From positions 84,106 to 148,105 of the forward strand of contig NZ_QLLR01000012.1 in NCBI RefSeq assembly GCF_003259615.1: DNA of 64,000 nucleotides. Direction: 5' to 3'. This document shows positions 1 through 8,477 of this stretch, one piece after another. Below the pieces are notes generated by a model that was not told where the DNA came from, did no database searches, and saw only the letters and a list, made by a program, of their open reading frames with translations. The DNA comes from Pedobacter cryoconitis. GTDB lineage: Bacteria > Bacteroidota > Bacteroidia > Sphingobacteriales > Sphingobacteriaceae. Numbering within the stretch: the first letter of the stretch is position 1; each line of letters opens with the position of its first letter. A program made the translations under genes and the position numbers.

Positions 1-693
1 AACGATCAGGTTGTTATCCATAATTGCCTTGTGGGTATTTACGCCAAACGCTGCAATCCTTGTATTATTTTGCTGAAATGTAGGGAAATTTGTATAAAGC
101 GATTGAATACTTGACGGGCTGAAAAAGGAGATCATGTCATAAGTCACTTCAGCAAGATCTGAAAGATCACTTACTACGGTCTTAAACAATACTGCCGGGG
201 TCAGATCGTATCCATTTTTCAACAGGAAATTCATCGTATCTTCCGTCGCTACGTCAGAACACGGGTAAAGGAATTTCTCCCCTGCATGTTTCTTCAGTAC
301 TTCCGATAAATCGGCAGCGGTCTGCTTACCGAAGAAGATCTTCCGTTTCCGGTACTGGATATATTTCTGAAGATATAGGGCGGTTGATTCCGAAATACAA
401 AAGTACTTCAGATCTGCAGGCACTTCGTACCGCATTTCCTCACTAATTCTAAAAAAATGATCTACCGCATTCCTGCTTGTAAAAACTACAGCAGTAAAAT
501 CAGCTAATGTGATCTTGTCTTTTCTGAAGTCCCTTGCTGGAATACCTTCCACATGAATGAAGGATCTGAAATCAATTTTTAAATTGTATTTCTTAGCCAA
601 ATCAAAGTATGGGGACTTCTCTGTTTCGGGCTTTGGCAAAGTTATCAGTATACTTTTTACTTTACGCAACCTATCTTCTGTTTTTTCTTGCAT
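1..693 (-). CDS. hemD: Uroporphyrinogen-III synthase, C-terminus cut by window edge
   Basis: 231 codons are visible from an ATG at 693, and the frame is still open at base 1, so the C-terminus lies outside the window. The family cyclises hydroxymethylbilane to uroporphyrinogen III in cytoplasmic heme synthesis. The visible protein has a Rossmann-like opening (KSILITLPKPE), the conserved 'VVFTSRNAVDHFF' stretch, and 'YDMISFFSPSSIQSL' and 'RIAAFGVNTHKAI' in the second half, as in HemD. It follows the DUF4271 gene by 9 bp, and this pair is common in Bacteroidota. The heme link fits hemW nearby and the heme-rich respiratory cluster later in the window. The family call is by motif recognition and is fairly secure. 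Confidence 0.85.
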   Translation of the reverse strand, partial: MQEKTEDRLRKVKSILITLPKPETEKSPYFDLAKKYNLKIDFRSFIHVEGIPARDFRKDKITLADFTAVVFTSRNAVDHFFRISEEMRYEVPADLKYFCISESTALYLQKYIQYRKRKIFFGKQTAADLSEVLKKHAGEKFLYPCSDVATEDTMNFLLKNGYDLTPAVLFKTVVSDLSDLAEVTYDMISFFSPSSIQSLYTNFPTFQQNNTRIAAFGVNTHKAIMDNNLIV

Positions 694-702
694 TTTACCT
701 AA

Positions 703-1689
703 TTACAGCTCCAATCCTATGGCCTTGATTAATATCAAAATAGGACATATTTCGAGGGCACAAAAGTACATAAATAAATAGAACTTCGAAAACCGATAAT
801 GAGATAAAATATTTATTCCTGCTCTTATAAATTGAAACGTGAAGATAATCCCCAACAAAATAAATGAGATAACTATGTAGTATATACCATATTTCATTGG
901 CGATAAGGCAAAAGCGACAACCAGTGGAATGAAGATTAAGGAGATATTAAAATAACTCAAATATAATATAGAAACGTACTCGTGGACTGCTTTTTGGATG
1001 TTAAACAGATGTCCGAGCACACGCAATAAAAGAATTTTCGTCGCATATAGTACGACAATAAGAATAGAAACACTGACGAAAAAACGGAAGCCCTGGTGCA
1101 CGTAAGCGAGCTGATAATATTGCGCCACGAGATAAAAAAACATTCCGATTGTGAAGCCAAATTGTATAAATAAAAATAAAAACGGCCATGAACTGAACAC
1201 ATTATCTTCTTTATTCAGGTTATTTAGTCCGCGATTACTGTAAAAAGATTGCACAATACTCTGTAATTGTTTGGCAAAAGAGATCCTGAGGATGGCAAAA
1301 ACAACTAGTAACAAGACTATAAAACCGAGTACCCAGGTCTGCCCTTTATGCAGTGGATTACCTGTCCTGAACTTGCTCACTTTTTTCAGTTTACTGTATT
1401 TTTTAAACCAGGCATCGAGATCAAGTTTCTCAAAAACATTGACCTTCATGATACTGTCCATCAAAATGTGTTTGTTGATCAAAGAGTCCGGAAGAATCCA
1501 GGTATGCGTCATGATGGAGTCAGTAACGAACTTTTGCCGCGCCAAAAATGCAGAGTCTCTGACCACGCGAGGTTTATAAACCCTGCGCTGTACGGTAGAA
1601 TCTCTGACAACAGCCAAATTCTGCGCATTCGCCTTTCCAAAGCCCGCTATGCACAGCAGGAAAAAAGTCATCAAAAAGTATTTATACAT
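703..1689 (-). CDS. DUF4271 integral membrane protein
   Basis: 328 aa. It has a signal peptide (residues 1-22, cut after ANA), a charged periplasmic stretch of about 95 residues, and then about six membrane segments starting near residue 119 (LGFIVLLLVVFAIL). This architecture and the 'YFNISLIFIPLVV' region fit DUF4271, a Bacteroidota family of unknown function. It lies directly upstream of hemD in the same operon, 9 bp apart, so a role connected with heme or the envelope is possible but unproven. A TAnnTTTG element sits 34 bp upstream of the ATG. Confidence 0.8.
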   Translation of the reverse strand: MYKYFLMTFFLLCIAGFGKANAQNLAVVRDSTVQRRVYKPRVVRDSAFLARQKFVTDSIMTHTWILPDSLINKHILMDSIMKVNVFEKLDLDAWFKKYSKLKKVSKFRTGNPLHKGQTWVLGFIVLLLVVFAILRISFAKQLQSIVQSFYSNRGLNNLNKEDNVFSSWPFLFLFIQFGFTIGMFFYLVAQYYQLAYVHQGFRFFVSVSILIVVLYATKILLLRVLGHLFNIQKAVHEYVSILYLSYFNISLIFIPLVVAFALSPMKYGIYYIVISFILLGIIFTFQFIRAGINILSHYRFSKFYLFMYFCALEICPILILIKAIGLEL

Positions 1690-1723
1690 CGACCTATTAA
1701 AGTAACGGGATTATTCCTTTGTG

Positions 1724-1731
1724 CAAATCTA
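1724..1731 (-). promoter_or_regulatory. Bacteroidota -7 element for the DUF4271-hemD operon
   Basis: On the minus strand the sequence reads TAGATTTG, an exact match to the TAnnTTTG -7 consensus of the Bacteroidota primary sigma factor. It lies 34 bp upstream of the DUF4271 ATG. No convincing -33 TTTG was identified. Confidence 0.45.
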
Positions 1732-1933
1732 AGATATTATTATTTCACATTCATGCTTTGCTACAGATTAGCAAGGCCGCGATGAGCAGGGACACAGTTA
1801 TGTATGTATCCACATCATGTCTGGCTCAGCTCCACAGTGGACTCACTGAGGATTCATACCCTGGTTAACCAGACGCAAACTACTCCCTGCTCTTTACAAA
1901 AGCAGGTAGAAATTCAAGAACTAATAAGAGTTT

Positions 1934-2482
1934 TTAGAAGATTGGACAGGCAGCACCAGGCAAAATTCCTTCCTGGTCTGTTTTCAGCACTTTATCTTTG
2001 CCACTGCCGGTAATGATCCAGATGGAGTCGAAATCGTTCGGGTTCCAGCTTAGTTTCTGGTGCTTGATTCCGAGCGCTTTAGCCAGTGCAGGAATATTAC
2101 CATGGTTCCAGACTAATAACACTGTTCCTTTTTTATGTTTGATTTCTTTAGCAATACTGGCATAATCTGCTCCATTAAAGCTGCTGTTGATACTTAAATT
2201 ATATTTAATGGCAAAAGGGCTTATGGTCTGAAACATGCGCGAATGGCTGGTCTGGTTCCCGTTACCTAAAGAGGGCACATAGATTGCAGTTGGAACTCCA
2301 ATCTTTTTAGACAGGATGCTGGTAAGCTTTAAAGACCTGTTAAGTCCTTTACAGTTGAGATTTTCATTCTGTTCTTGTTTTTCTCCATGACGGATAATGA
2401 CAATTTTGGCTTGCGATTTTACGATCAGGGGTAAAATCAGGGCAGATAACAAGCATAGAATAGTCAGGGCAGTTTTTTTCAT
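1934..2482 (-). CDS. Secreted histidine phosphatase family protein
   Basis: 182 aa. It has an N-terminal signal peptide (about 1-23, MKKTALTILCLLSALILPLI). The histidine-phosphatase signature 'IIRHGEK' near residue 30 supplies the phospho-accepting His, 'SHSRMFQT' a conserved Arg region, and 'WNHGN' the second catalytic His. The protein is short for the superfamily and close to the SixA/phosphoglycerate-mutase-like secreted enzymes of Bacteroidota. The substrate is unknown. The gene is divergent from hemW and has its own TATATTTG promoter element. Confidence 0.8.
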   Translation of the reverse strand: MKKTALTILCLLSALILPLIVKSQAKIVIIRHGEKQEQNENLNCKGLNRSLKLTSILSKKIGVPTAIYVPSLGNGNQTSHSRMFQTISPFAIKYNLSINSSFNGADYASIAKEIKHKKGTVLLVWNHGNIPALAKALGIKHQKLSWNPNDFDSIWIITGSGKDKVLKTDQEGILPGAACPIF

Positions 2483-2527
2483 GAGGTTTAAATATAACGC
2501 ATGAGTTGGTTAAATAATTATCCGGCT

Positions 2528-2535
2528 CAAATATA
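2528..2535 (-). promoter_or_regulatory. -7 element for the histidine phosphatase gene
   Basis: TATATTTG on the minus strand, an exact TAnnTTTG match 45 bp upstream of the ATG at 2482. It is back-to-back with the hemW promoter element at 2584-2591. Confidence 0.45.
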
Positions 2536-2583
2536 AAGAACAGGTAAGCTGATTAAATAGCTGAAGAAACACATAATTGCGCT

Positions 2584-2591
2584 TACCTTTG
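2584..2591 (+). promoter_or_regulatory. -7 element immediately before hemW (leaderless arrangement)
   Basis: TACCTTTG ends only 4 bp before the hemW ATG at 2596. With a start site a few bases downstream of the element, the mRNA would begin at or next to the start codon. Confidence 0.5.
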
Positions 2592-2595
2592 CCCC

Positions 2596-3741
2596 ATGGC
2601 AGGAATTTATATCCATATCCCCTTTTGTAAACAAGCTTGTAATTATTGTGATTTTCATTTCAGCACTTCTCTGCAGCATGTAGATGAAATGACGGATGCG
2701 ATTTGCAAAGAGATCCTTTTAAAAAAGAGCAGAATAGCTGATGAGCATATTGGGAGCATTTATTTTGGTGGCGGCACACCTTCTCTTTTACCGGAGAAAT
2801 CACTGGCTAAAATCTTTGATACTTTAACCTCCAATTTCTCTATAGCGGCCGATGCGGAAATCACCATTGAAACCAATCCTGATGATTTAGACGCAAAGAA
2901 AATCGCACAATTGCGTCAGCTTCCTGTGAACCGCTTCAGCATTGGTATACAGTCCTTTTTTAATGACGACCTGCTCTGGATGAACAGGGCACATACTTCC
3001 AACGAAGCAGAAACCTGTATTAAACGTAGTCAGGATGCAGGATTTGAGAATCTGAGTATTGATCTTATTTACGGGTTCCCTTTGCTGACCGATGAAAAGT
3101 GGCTGAGCAATATCAATAAAGCAATCAGCCTGCAAACTCCGCATATTTCTGCCTATTCATTAACCGTTGAGCCTAAAACAGCTTTAGCAGCAGCCATAAA
3201 AAAGGGTAAACAAATCCCTGTAAATGACGAGCAGAGCGCTGCACAGTTTATCACGCTGACAGAAAAGTTAGCTATAGCAGGCTTTGATCATTATGAAATA
3301 TCAAATTATAGTTTACCTGGCCGTCATGCGGTGCACAATACCAATTACTGGAGAGGCATTCCCTATTTAGGAATTGGCCCTTCTGCACACGGCTTTAACG
3401 GAAATGTCAGGTATTTGAACATCGCAAACAATGCTAAATATATGCAGCAGTTAGCGCTGGGTAAATTAGCAGAGACGATCGAAGAACTGGATATTTATGA
3501 CCGGTTTAACGAGTATATAATGACTTCGCTTCGCACGATGTGGGGTACAGATTTACAAAAAATAGGCAATGAATTTGGTAAGCTCTTCCTGGAAGATACG
3601 CTGAAAAACATTGTTCCTTTTTTACAGCGCGATTGGCTGAAAAACGAGAATAACAGGTTAATATTGACCCCTGACGGCAAGTTATTTGCCGATTATATCG
3701 CTTCAGAATTATTCCTTTTAGACGAGCACCCGGAAGATTAA
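2596..3741 (+). CDS. hemW: Radical SAM heme chaperone HemW
   Basis: 381 aa. The first residues read 'GIYIHIPFCKQACNYCDFHF', giving the radical-SAM [4Fe-4S] motif C-x3-C-x2-C (Cys11, Cys15, Cys18) followed by the Cys-Asp-Phe extension typical of HemW rather than HemN. 'IYFGGGTPSLL' (SAM binding) and 'YEISNYSLPG' and 'LGIGPSAHGF' are also HemW-like. Length is normal. HemW transfers heme to client proteins in the cytoplasm, which suits an organism with the large heme-dependent chain encoded from 20 to 38 kb. The next gene starts 26 bp later on the same strand. The ATG was chosen because the FeS motif begins 10 residues in and a promoter element abuts it. Confidence 0.92.
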   Translation: MAGIYIHIPFCKQACNYCDFHFSTSLQHVDEMTDAICKEILLKKSRIADEHIGSIYFGGGTPSLLPEKSLAKIFDTLTSNFSIAADAEITIETNPDDLDAKKIAQLRQLPVNRFSIGIQSFFNDDLLWMNRAHTSNEAETCIKRSQDAGFENLSIDLIYGFPLLTDEKWLSNINKAISLQTPHISAYSLTVEPKTALAAAIKKGKQIPVNDEQSAAQFITLTEKLAIAGFDHYEISNYSLPGRHAVHNTNYWRGIPYLGIGPSAHGFNGNVRYLNIANNAKYMQQLALGKLAETIEELDIYDRFNEYIMTSLRTMWGTDLQKIGNEFGKLFLEDTLKNIVPFLQRDWLKNENNRLILTPDGKLFADYIASELFLLDEHPED

Positions 3742-3767
3742 TCCTGAATAATTAATAAAAAACTACA

Positions 3768-4571
3768 ATGAAGACTAAAGTAATCTGGATCACGGGAGCT
3801 TCTTCGGGTATCGGCGAAGCACTCGTTTATGCTTATAATAATTCAGGGGCAAACCTTATTATTTCTGCCCGCAACAGGGATGAACTTTTCAGGGTAAAAG
3901 GGAACTGTAAAAATCAGATCAATGTACATGTACTTTCTTTTGACCTGGAAGATACTGCCCATTTAGCGGATAAGGCCAGGGATGCACAGAAAATATTCGG
4001 ACATATTGATCTGCTGATCAACAGTGGAGGATTGAGCCAGCGGTCATTAGCACTGGAAACGGCATTGAATGTAGAACAAAAGTTGATGAATGTTAACTTT
4101 TGGGGTACGGTTGCTTTGAGTAAAGCTGTATTGCCGCAGATGATTGCGAATGGCGGTGGTAAAATTGTCTGCATCAGTAGCCTGACAGGTAAATTTGGTA
4201 CCGCATACCGCTCTGCTTATGCGGCTTCCAAACATGCTTTACATGGGTACTTCGATTCTTTACGCTCAGAAGTAGCTGACAAAAATATTCAGATTACCCT
4301 GGTTTGTCCAGGTTATATTAAAACTAATATTTCGCTGAACGCGATGACTGCTGATGGCCAGCTGCATAACAAAATGGATGAGAACCAGGAGTCTGGTCTT
4401 GCACCGGCCGAGTGTGCGGCCCTAATCGTTAAAGCTATTCAGCAGAACAAGGAAGAAGTTTATATGGGCGGTAAAGAAGTGAAGGGAATTTTGTTCAAAC
4501 GTTTTTTCCCTTTAAGGTTCTCCAAATACATGAGAACAAAAAATTTGGCTATTCAGAAAACCAAGCACTAA
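3768..4571 (+). CDS. SDR family oxidoreductase
   Basis: 267 aa classical short-chain dehydrogenase. The NAD(P) motif TGASSGIG is at 9-16, 'LLINSGG' replaces the usual NNAG at about 83, and the catalytic Ser138 and Tyr151-x3-Lys155 (YAASK) are present. 'ISARNRDEL' after strand 2 suggests NADP preference. The C-terminal tail is short and basic. It resembles DHRS7-type SDRs of Bacteroidota; the substrate cannot be read from sequence. It sits 26 bp after hemW and 33 bp before the fasciclin gene. Confidence 0.88.
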   Translation: MKTKVIWITGASSGIGEALVYAYNNSGANLIISARNRDELFRVKGNCKNQINVHVLSFDLEDTAHLADKARDAQKIFGHIDLLINSGGLSQRSLALETALNVEQKLMNVNFWGTVALSKAVLPQMIANGGGKIVCISSLTGKFGTAYRSAYAASKHALHGYFDSLRSEVADKNIQITLVCPGYIKTNISLNAMTADGQLHNKMDENQESGLAPAECAALIVKAIQQNKEEVYMGGKEVKGILFKRFFPLRFSKYMRTKNLAIQKTKH

Positions 4572-4604
4572 AATTCGCCGTATCTCCTGCTATAAAACAA
4601 AATC

Positions 4605-5156
4605 ATGAAAAGATTCATCTTACCTGTATTTGTCATAGTAGCTATGGCATTTTCAACTTCAGTTTACGCTCAAAAAAATCCAATGGTTGGTGGTGCAGCA
4701 ATGTATGCCAATAAAGATATTGTTGACAATGCGGTAAACTCTAAAGACCACACCACATTGGTTGCTGCTGTTAAAGCTGCTGGCCTTGTAGAAACTTTAA
4801 AAAGTGCCGGACCTTTCACTGTATTCGCTCCAACGAACGAAGCTTTTGACAAATTGCCTGCTGGAACTGTGGAAACAGTTTTAAAACCAGAAAACAAAGC
4901 AATGTTAACTAAAATCCTTACTTACCACGTCGTTGCTGGAAAAATGGATTCAAAAGCAATCGCCAAAGCAATTAAAATGGGTAATGGTAAAGCTGAGCTG
5001 ACTACTGTTTCAGGAGGAAAACTATGGGCTTCTATGGATGGAGACAAATTAATTTTAACAGACGAAAAAGGCGGAACTGCTACAGTGACTATCGCCAATG
5101 TAATGCAGAAAAATGGTGTAATCCATGTTATTGACAGCGTTTTAATGCCTAACTAA
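4605..5156 (+). CDS. Secreted fasciclin-domain protein
   Basis: 183 aa. It has a signal peptide (1-22, ending SVYAQ) followed by one fasciclin (FAS1) domain, about 35-181. The H1 box is 'FTVFAPTNEAFDKLP', the central 'LTYHVVAGK' carries the conserved Tyr-His, and the H2 box is 'GVIHVIDSVLMP'. FAS1 proteins act in adhesion or envelope interactions outside the cytoplasm; the partner is unknown. An intrinsic terminator lies 30 bp downstream, closing the hemW-SDR-FAS1 group. Confidence 0.9.
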   Translation: MKRFILPVFVIVAMAFSTSVYAQKNPMVGGAAMYANKDIVDNAVNSKDHTTLVAAVKAAGLVETLKSAGPFTVFAPTNEAFDKLPAGTVETVLKPENKAMLTKILTYHVVAGKMDSKAIAKAIKMGNGKAELTTVSGGKLWASMDGDKLILTDEKGGTATVTIANVMQKNGVIHVIDSVLMPN

Positions 5157-5185
5157 TTTTTTTTAATTATTTCTTATAATATTAA

Positions 5186-5214
5186 AAACACAGCACGATA
5201 TGCTGTGTTTTTTT
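5186..5214 (+). terminator. Intrinsic terminator after the fasciclin gene
   Basis: A perfect 10-bp stem (5186-5195 with 5201-5210, core CACAGCA/TGCTGTG) with a 5-nt loop, continuing into a T run (TTTTTTT). Confidence 0.85.
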
Positions 5215-5299
5215 ATTGTCAGAATTTTTTATTTTCCATTGACCTATTGATAAGAAAAGTCAAATTCTATAATTTTACATGAATTAACATTATTTTAAC

Positions 5300-6181
5300 A
5301 TGAAGTTTGATTTAACTCAGATTGATTGCGTTGATGATATTTCCAAAGAAGATTTTGAGAAAAACTATCTCAATGCACGCAGGCCATTAGTCATCAAAAA
5401 CATGGCTAAAAGCTGGCCGGCATATGAGAAGTGGTCTATGGATTACATGAAAACTGTAGTTGGAGACAAACTAGTACCGCTCTATGACAGCTCTAAAGCT
5501 GATCCTTCCAAGCCAATTAATGCTGCAGCAACAGAAATGAAATTCGCAGATTATATTGACCTGATTAAAACTACGCCTACTGATCTCCGGATCTTCCTGT
5601 TTGATCCTATTAAACAAGCGCCTAAGTTGCTGAATGATTATATCGCTCCTAAAGAGCTGATGGGCGGCTTTCTGGATAGTTACCCTAACATGTTTTTTGG
5701 CGGAAAAGGCTCTGTTACTTTCCTGCATTACGATATAGATATGGCACACATCTTCCATACCCATTTTAATGGCCGCAAGCATGTGATCTTATTTGAGAAT
5801 AAATGGAAGGAACGTCTTTATCAAATTCCTTATGCAACCTATGCTTTAGAGGATTATGATATTGAAAATCCTGATTTTGATAAGTTCCCGGCATTAAAAG
5901 GAGTAAAAGGTATAGAGGCATATCTGGAGCATGGAGATACCTTGTTTATGCCTACAGGTTACTGGCACTGGATGAAATACCTGGACGGCTCCTTTTCTAT
6001 TAGTTTACGGGCATGGGATAAGTCGTGGGCAGTCAAAGCGAAGAGTTTATATAACCTGACGATCCAACGTAAATTTGATGATTTCATGAAAGCCAATTTC
6101 AGAGAGAAATACATGGCATGGAAAGAGCGGTTAGCTATAAAAAGGGCGAATAAAGCATTGGCGGAACACGTCCCATTCTAA
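5300..6181 (+). CDS. JmjC/cupin-like Fe(II) oxygenase, copy 1
   Basis: 293 aa cupin_8/JmjC-like protein. Putative Fe(II) ligands are His143-x-Asp145 (FLHYDID) and distal His223 in 'MPTGYWHWMKYL'. The N-terminal 'RRPLVIKNMAKSWPA' is the usual cupin_8 opening. Such proteins hydroxylate proteins or small molecules using 2-oxoglutarate; the substrate is unknown here. The next gene (6298) is a colinear paralogue with the same ligands at the same residue numbers. It starts 86 bp after the fasciclin terminator, so it is probably transcribed separately. Confidence 0.85.
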   Translation: MKFDLTQIDCVDDISKEDFEKNYLNARRPLVIKNMAKSWPAYEKWSMDYMKTVVGDKLVPLYDSSKADPSKPINAAATEMKFADYIDLIKTTPTDLRIFLFDPIKQAPKLLNDYIAPKELMGGFLDSYPNMFFGGKGSVTFLHYDIDMAHIFHTHFNGRKHVILFENKWKERLYQIPYATYALEDYDIENPDFDKFPALKGVKGIEAYLEHGDTLFMPTGYWHWMKYLDGSFSISLRAWDKSWAVKAKSLYNLTIQRKFDDFMKANFREKYMAWKERLAIKRANKALAEHVPF

Positions 6182-6297
6182 TTAAGAATCAGTTTAAATT
6201 CAGATAGTATATTTTTTCTGCGTCATACCTTGCCTTTTTATATAAATAAATAGATTTAAATTTACACTTTTGTTCTCAAACAAGATCTTTTTTGATT

Positions 6298-7182
6298 ATG
6301 AGCTTTATATTAAAGCCGGTAGATACCGTTGAGAATATCAGTCCCGCAGACTTTAAAAAAAACTATTTAGACCCTAGAAAACCTCTAATCATTAAAGGTT
6401 TAACCAAGAGCTGGCCTGCAAGAGAAAAGTGGACAACTGAGTACCTGAAAGAAATTGCCGGTGACCTGGAGGTCCCTTTATATGACAATGCAAAAGTAGA
6501 CCCTTCCAAGCCTATCAATTCGGCGGCAGCGCATATGCGTTTCGGCGATTATCTTGATTTGATTAAATCTGAGCCTACAGAACTGCGTATATTTTTCTTT
6601 AATTTATTTAAACACGTACCGAGTCTGATCAAGGACATCGTTTTGCCTAAAGATTTAATGGGTGGTTTTATTGAGAGTATGCCTGCGATGTTTTTCGGAG
6701 GTTCAAACTCGGTGACCTTTCTACATTACGACATCGACCTTCCGCATCTTTTTCATACGCACTTCGGTGGCAGAAAACATATCATCTTATTTGATAACAA
6801 GTGGAAGGACCGTCTTTATTGTATTCCAAATGCTACTTATGCGCTGGAAGATTATGATGTAGCCAATCCTGATTTTGATAAATTCCCTGCACTCAGAGGT
6901 GTAGAGGGTTATGAAGTTTTTCTGGAACATGGTGATACACTTTTCATGCCTACAGGAATGTGGCACTGGATGAAATATCTGGATGGTTCTTTTTCTTTAA
7001 GTTTAAGAGCATGGGATGCTTCCCCGATCAGAAAAGCGCAAAGCTTGTTCAACCTTGCTATTAAAGGTGGCGTAGACAGTGTTTTGAAAATGGCATTAAA
7101 AGCTCCTTACGCAGAATTCAGAGAAAAACTGGCTATTAAAAGAGCAGAAAAGGCATTAGCCAGGGGCTTGCCAAAAAAATAA
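6298..7182 (+). CDS. JmjC/cupin-like Fe(II) oxygenase, copy 2
   Basis: 294 aa when started at ATG 6298; an upstream TTG in frame at 6292 adds only two residues. It is a tandem paralogue of the preceding gene: over the first 100 ungapped positions 59 are identical by hand count. His143-x-Asp145 and the distal His in 'MPTGMWHWMKYL' are preserved. The main differences are in the C-terminal 60 residues, which end in a basic helix (REKLAIKRAEKALA) shared with copy 1 but preceded by a different linker. The 116-bp gap between copies holds no clear terminator. A strong hairpin follows at 7234. Confidence 0.85.
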   Translation: MSFILKPVDTVENISPADFKKNYLDPRKPLIIKGLTKSWPAREKWTTEYLKEIAGDLEVPLYDNAKVDPSKPINSAAAHMRFGDYLDLIKSEPTELRIFFFNLFKHVPSLIKDIVLPKDLMGGFIESMPAMFFGGSNSVTFLHYDIDLPHLFHTHFGGRKHIILFDNKWKDRLYCIPNATYALEDYDVANPDFDKFPALRGVEGYEVFLEHGDTLFMPTGMWHWMKYLDGSFSLSLRAWDASPIRKAQSLFNLAIKGGVDSVLKMALKAPYAEFREKLAIKRAEKALARGLPKK

Positions 7183-7233
7183 GGGCACACGTTTGTGTCA
7201 TAATTCCTTTCAGATGAAGGCCTGTTCACAGCC

Positions 7234-7281
7234 CTGAACGCAAAAAACCAGTATTAACCATACTGGTTTTTTTGCGTTCAG
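7234..7281. terminator. Bidirectional-looking intrinsic terminator
   Basis: A stem of about 21 bp with a single bulge: outer CTGAACGC/GCGTTCAG, an A6/T7 tract, and inner CCAGTAT/ATACTGG around a 5-nt loop (7255-7259). It lies 51 bp after the second cupin gene. Confidence 0.85.
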
Positions 7282-7362
7282 GCCCTAAGGCTATTTTTAC
7301 AAGCAGGTAACATTAGTTCTCTGGCAAACTTTTACCTTCGATATTCCGTTATATACTCACAT

Positions 7363-8460
7363 ATGAAAGGTTTCCATTTTTCTAATTTTCAAGCAGATGA
7401 CAAGCCTAAGGGCGGGTTTGATGAAATGCTGAAGTTATTTACCCAGCTATTGAATTATACTGCGGGTGACGCAGGTGAAACACTGGCATGGATGAATGAA
7501 CTGGATAAGCAATATAAGTTTACCACAGGCGATTACGGTATGGGTGATTTTATTGATGAGCTGAAAGATAAGGGCTATATCAAAGAAGATCCTAAGGACG
7601 GCGGTATGGACATCACAGCAAAAACTGAACAGGTGATCCGGAAGTCTGCGCTGGAAGAAATCTTCGGCAAGCTGAAGAAAGCCGGAAAGGGTAATCACAA
7701 TAGCAATATCTCTGGTATTGGCGAAGAAAAGAATGCAGATCGCCGCGAATACACCTTTGGAGACAGTCTGGATCAGATTGATATGACTGCGTCGATACAA
7801 AATGCACAAATCAATCATGGTATCGGCAACTTCACTTTGACTGAGGGTGACCTGGAGGTCGAGGAAAAAGATTATAAGACGCTGACTTCAACGGTGCTGA
7901 TGATTGATATTTCCCATTCTATGATTTTATATGGAGAAGATAGAATTACACCGGCTAAAAAGGTAGCGATGGCGCTTGCCGAACTGATCAAAACCCGTTA
8001 TCCCAAAGATACACTCGACATTGTGGTATTTGGAAATGATGCCTGGCCGATTACTGTGAAGGATCTTCCCTACCTGCAAGTTGGGCCTTACCATACCAAT
8101 ACCCTTGCGGGTTTGGAGCTGGCTGCAGATTTACTGCGTCGCCGCAAAACACATAACAAACAGATTTTCATGATTACTGACGGTAAACCGACCTGTCTGA
8201 AAGAGAACGGCCGTTACTATAAAAACAGTATGGGACTGGATAGAAAGGTGATTAATAAAACCTTGAATATGGCTGCACAGTGCAAACGGCTGAATATCCC
8301 GATTACTACTTTTATGATTGCCCAGGACCCCTATTTACAACAATTTGTAAGGGAGTTTACAGAAATAAACGGGGGAAGGGCTTTTTACAGTTCCCTAACT
8401 GGTTTAGGCGAGTACATTTTTGAAGATTATATTAAAAACCGAAGAAAAATAGTCCGTTAA
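7363..8460 (+). CDS. VWA-domain protein (partner of adjacent AAA ATPase)
   Basis: 365 aa. The C-terminal half is a von Willebrand factor A domain with a full MIDAS: D182-x-S184-x-S186 (IDISHSM), a Thr in 'HTNTLAG' and Asp in 'MITDGKPT'. The N-terminal 170 residues are charged and helical, without signal peptide or membrane segment, so the protein should be cytoplasmic. It lies 17 bp upstream of a ChlI/MoxR-like AAA gene. Such VWA-AAA pairs act as metal-insertion or protein-remodelling machines, as in cobalt and magnesium chelatases and MoxR systems. The specific client is not evident. Confidence 0.85.
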   Translation: MKGFHFSNFQADDKPKGGFDEMLKLFTQLLNYTAGDAGETLAWMNELDKQYKFTTGDYGMGDFIDELKDKGYIKEDPKDGGMDITAKTEQVIRKSALEEIFGKLKKAGKGNHNSNISGIGEEKNADRREYTFGDSLDQIDMTASIQNAQINHGIGNFTLTEGDLEVEEKDYKTLTSTVLMIDISHSMILYGEDRITPAKKVAMALAELIKTRYPKDTLDIVVFGNDAWPITVKDLPYLQVGPYHTNTLAGLELAADLLRRRKTHNKQIFMITDGKPTCLKENGRYYKNSMGLDRKVINKTLNMAAQCKRLNIPITTFMIAQDPYLQQFVREFTEINGGRAFYSSLTGLGEYIFEDYIKNRRKIVR

Positions 8461-8477
8461 TCCGGGCAAATACACCT

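Noticed and set aside
1804..2013. 69-codon plus-strand open frame between DUF4271 and the histidine phosphatase
   Set aside because: It overlaps the 3' end of the phosphatase gene on the other strand and has no recognisable motif.
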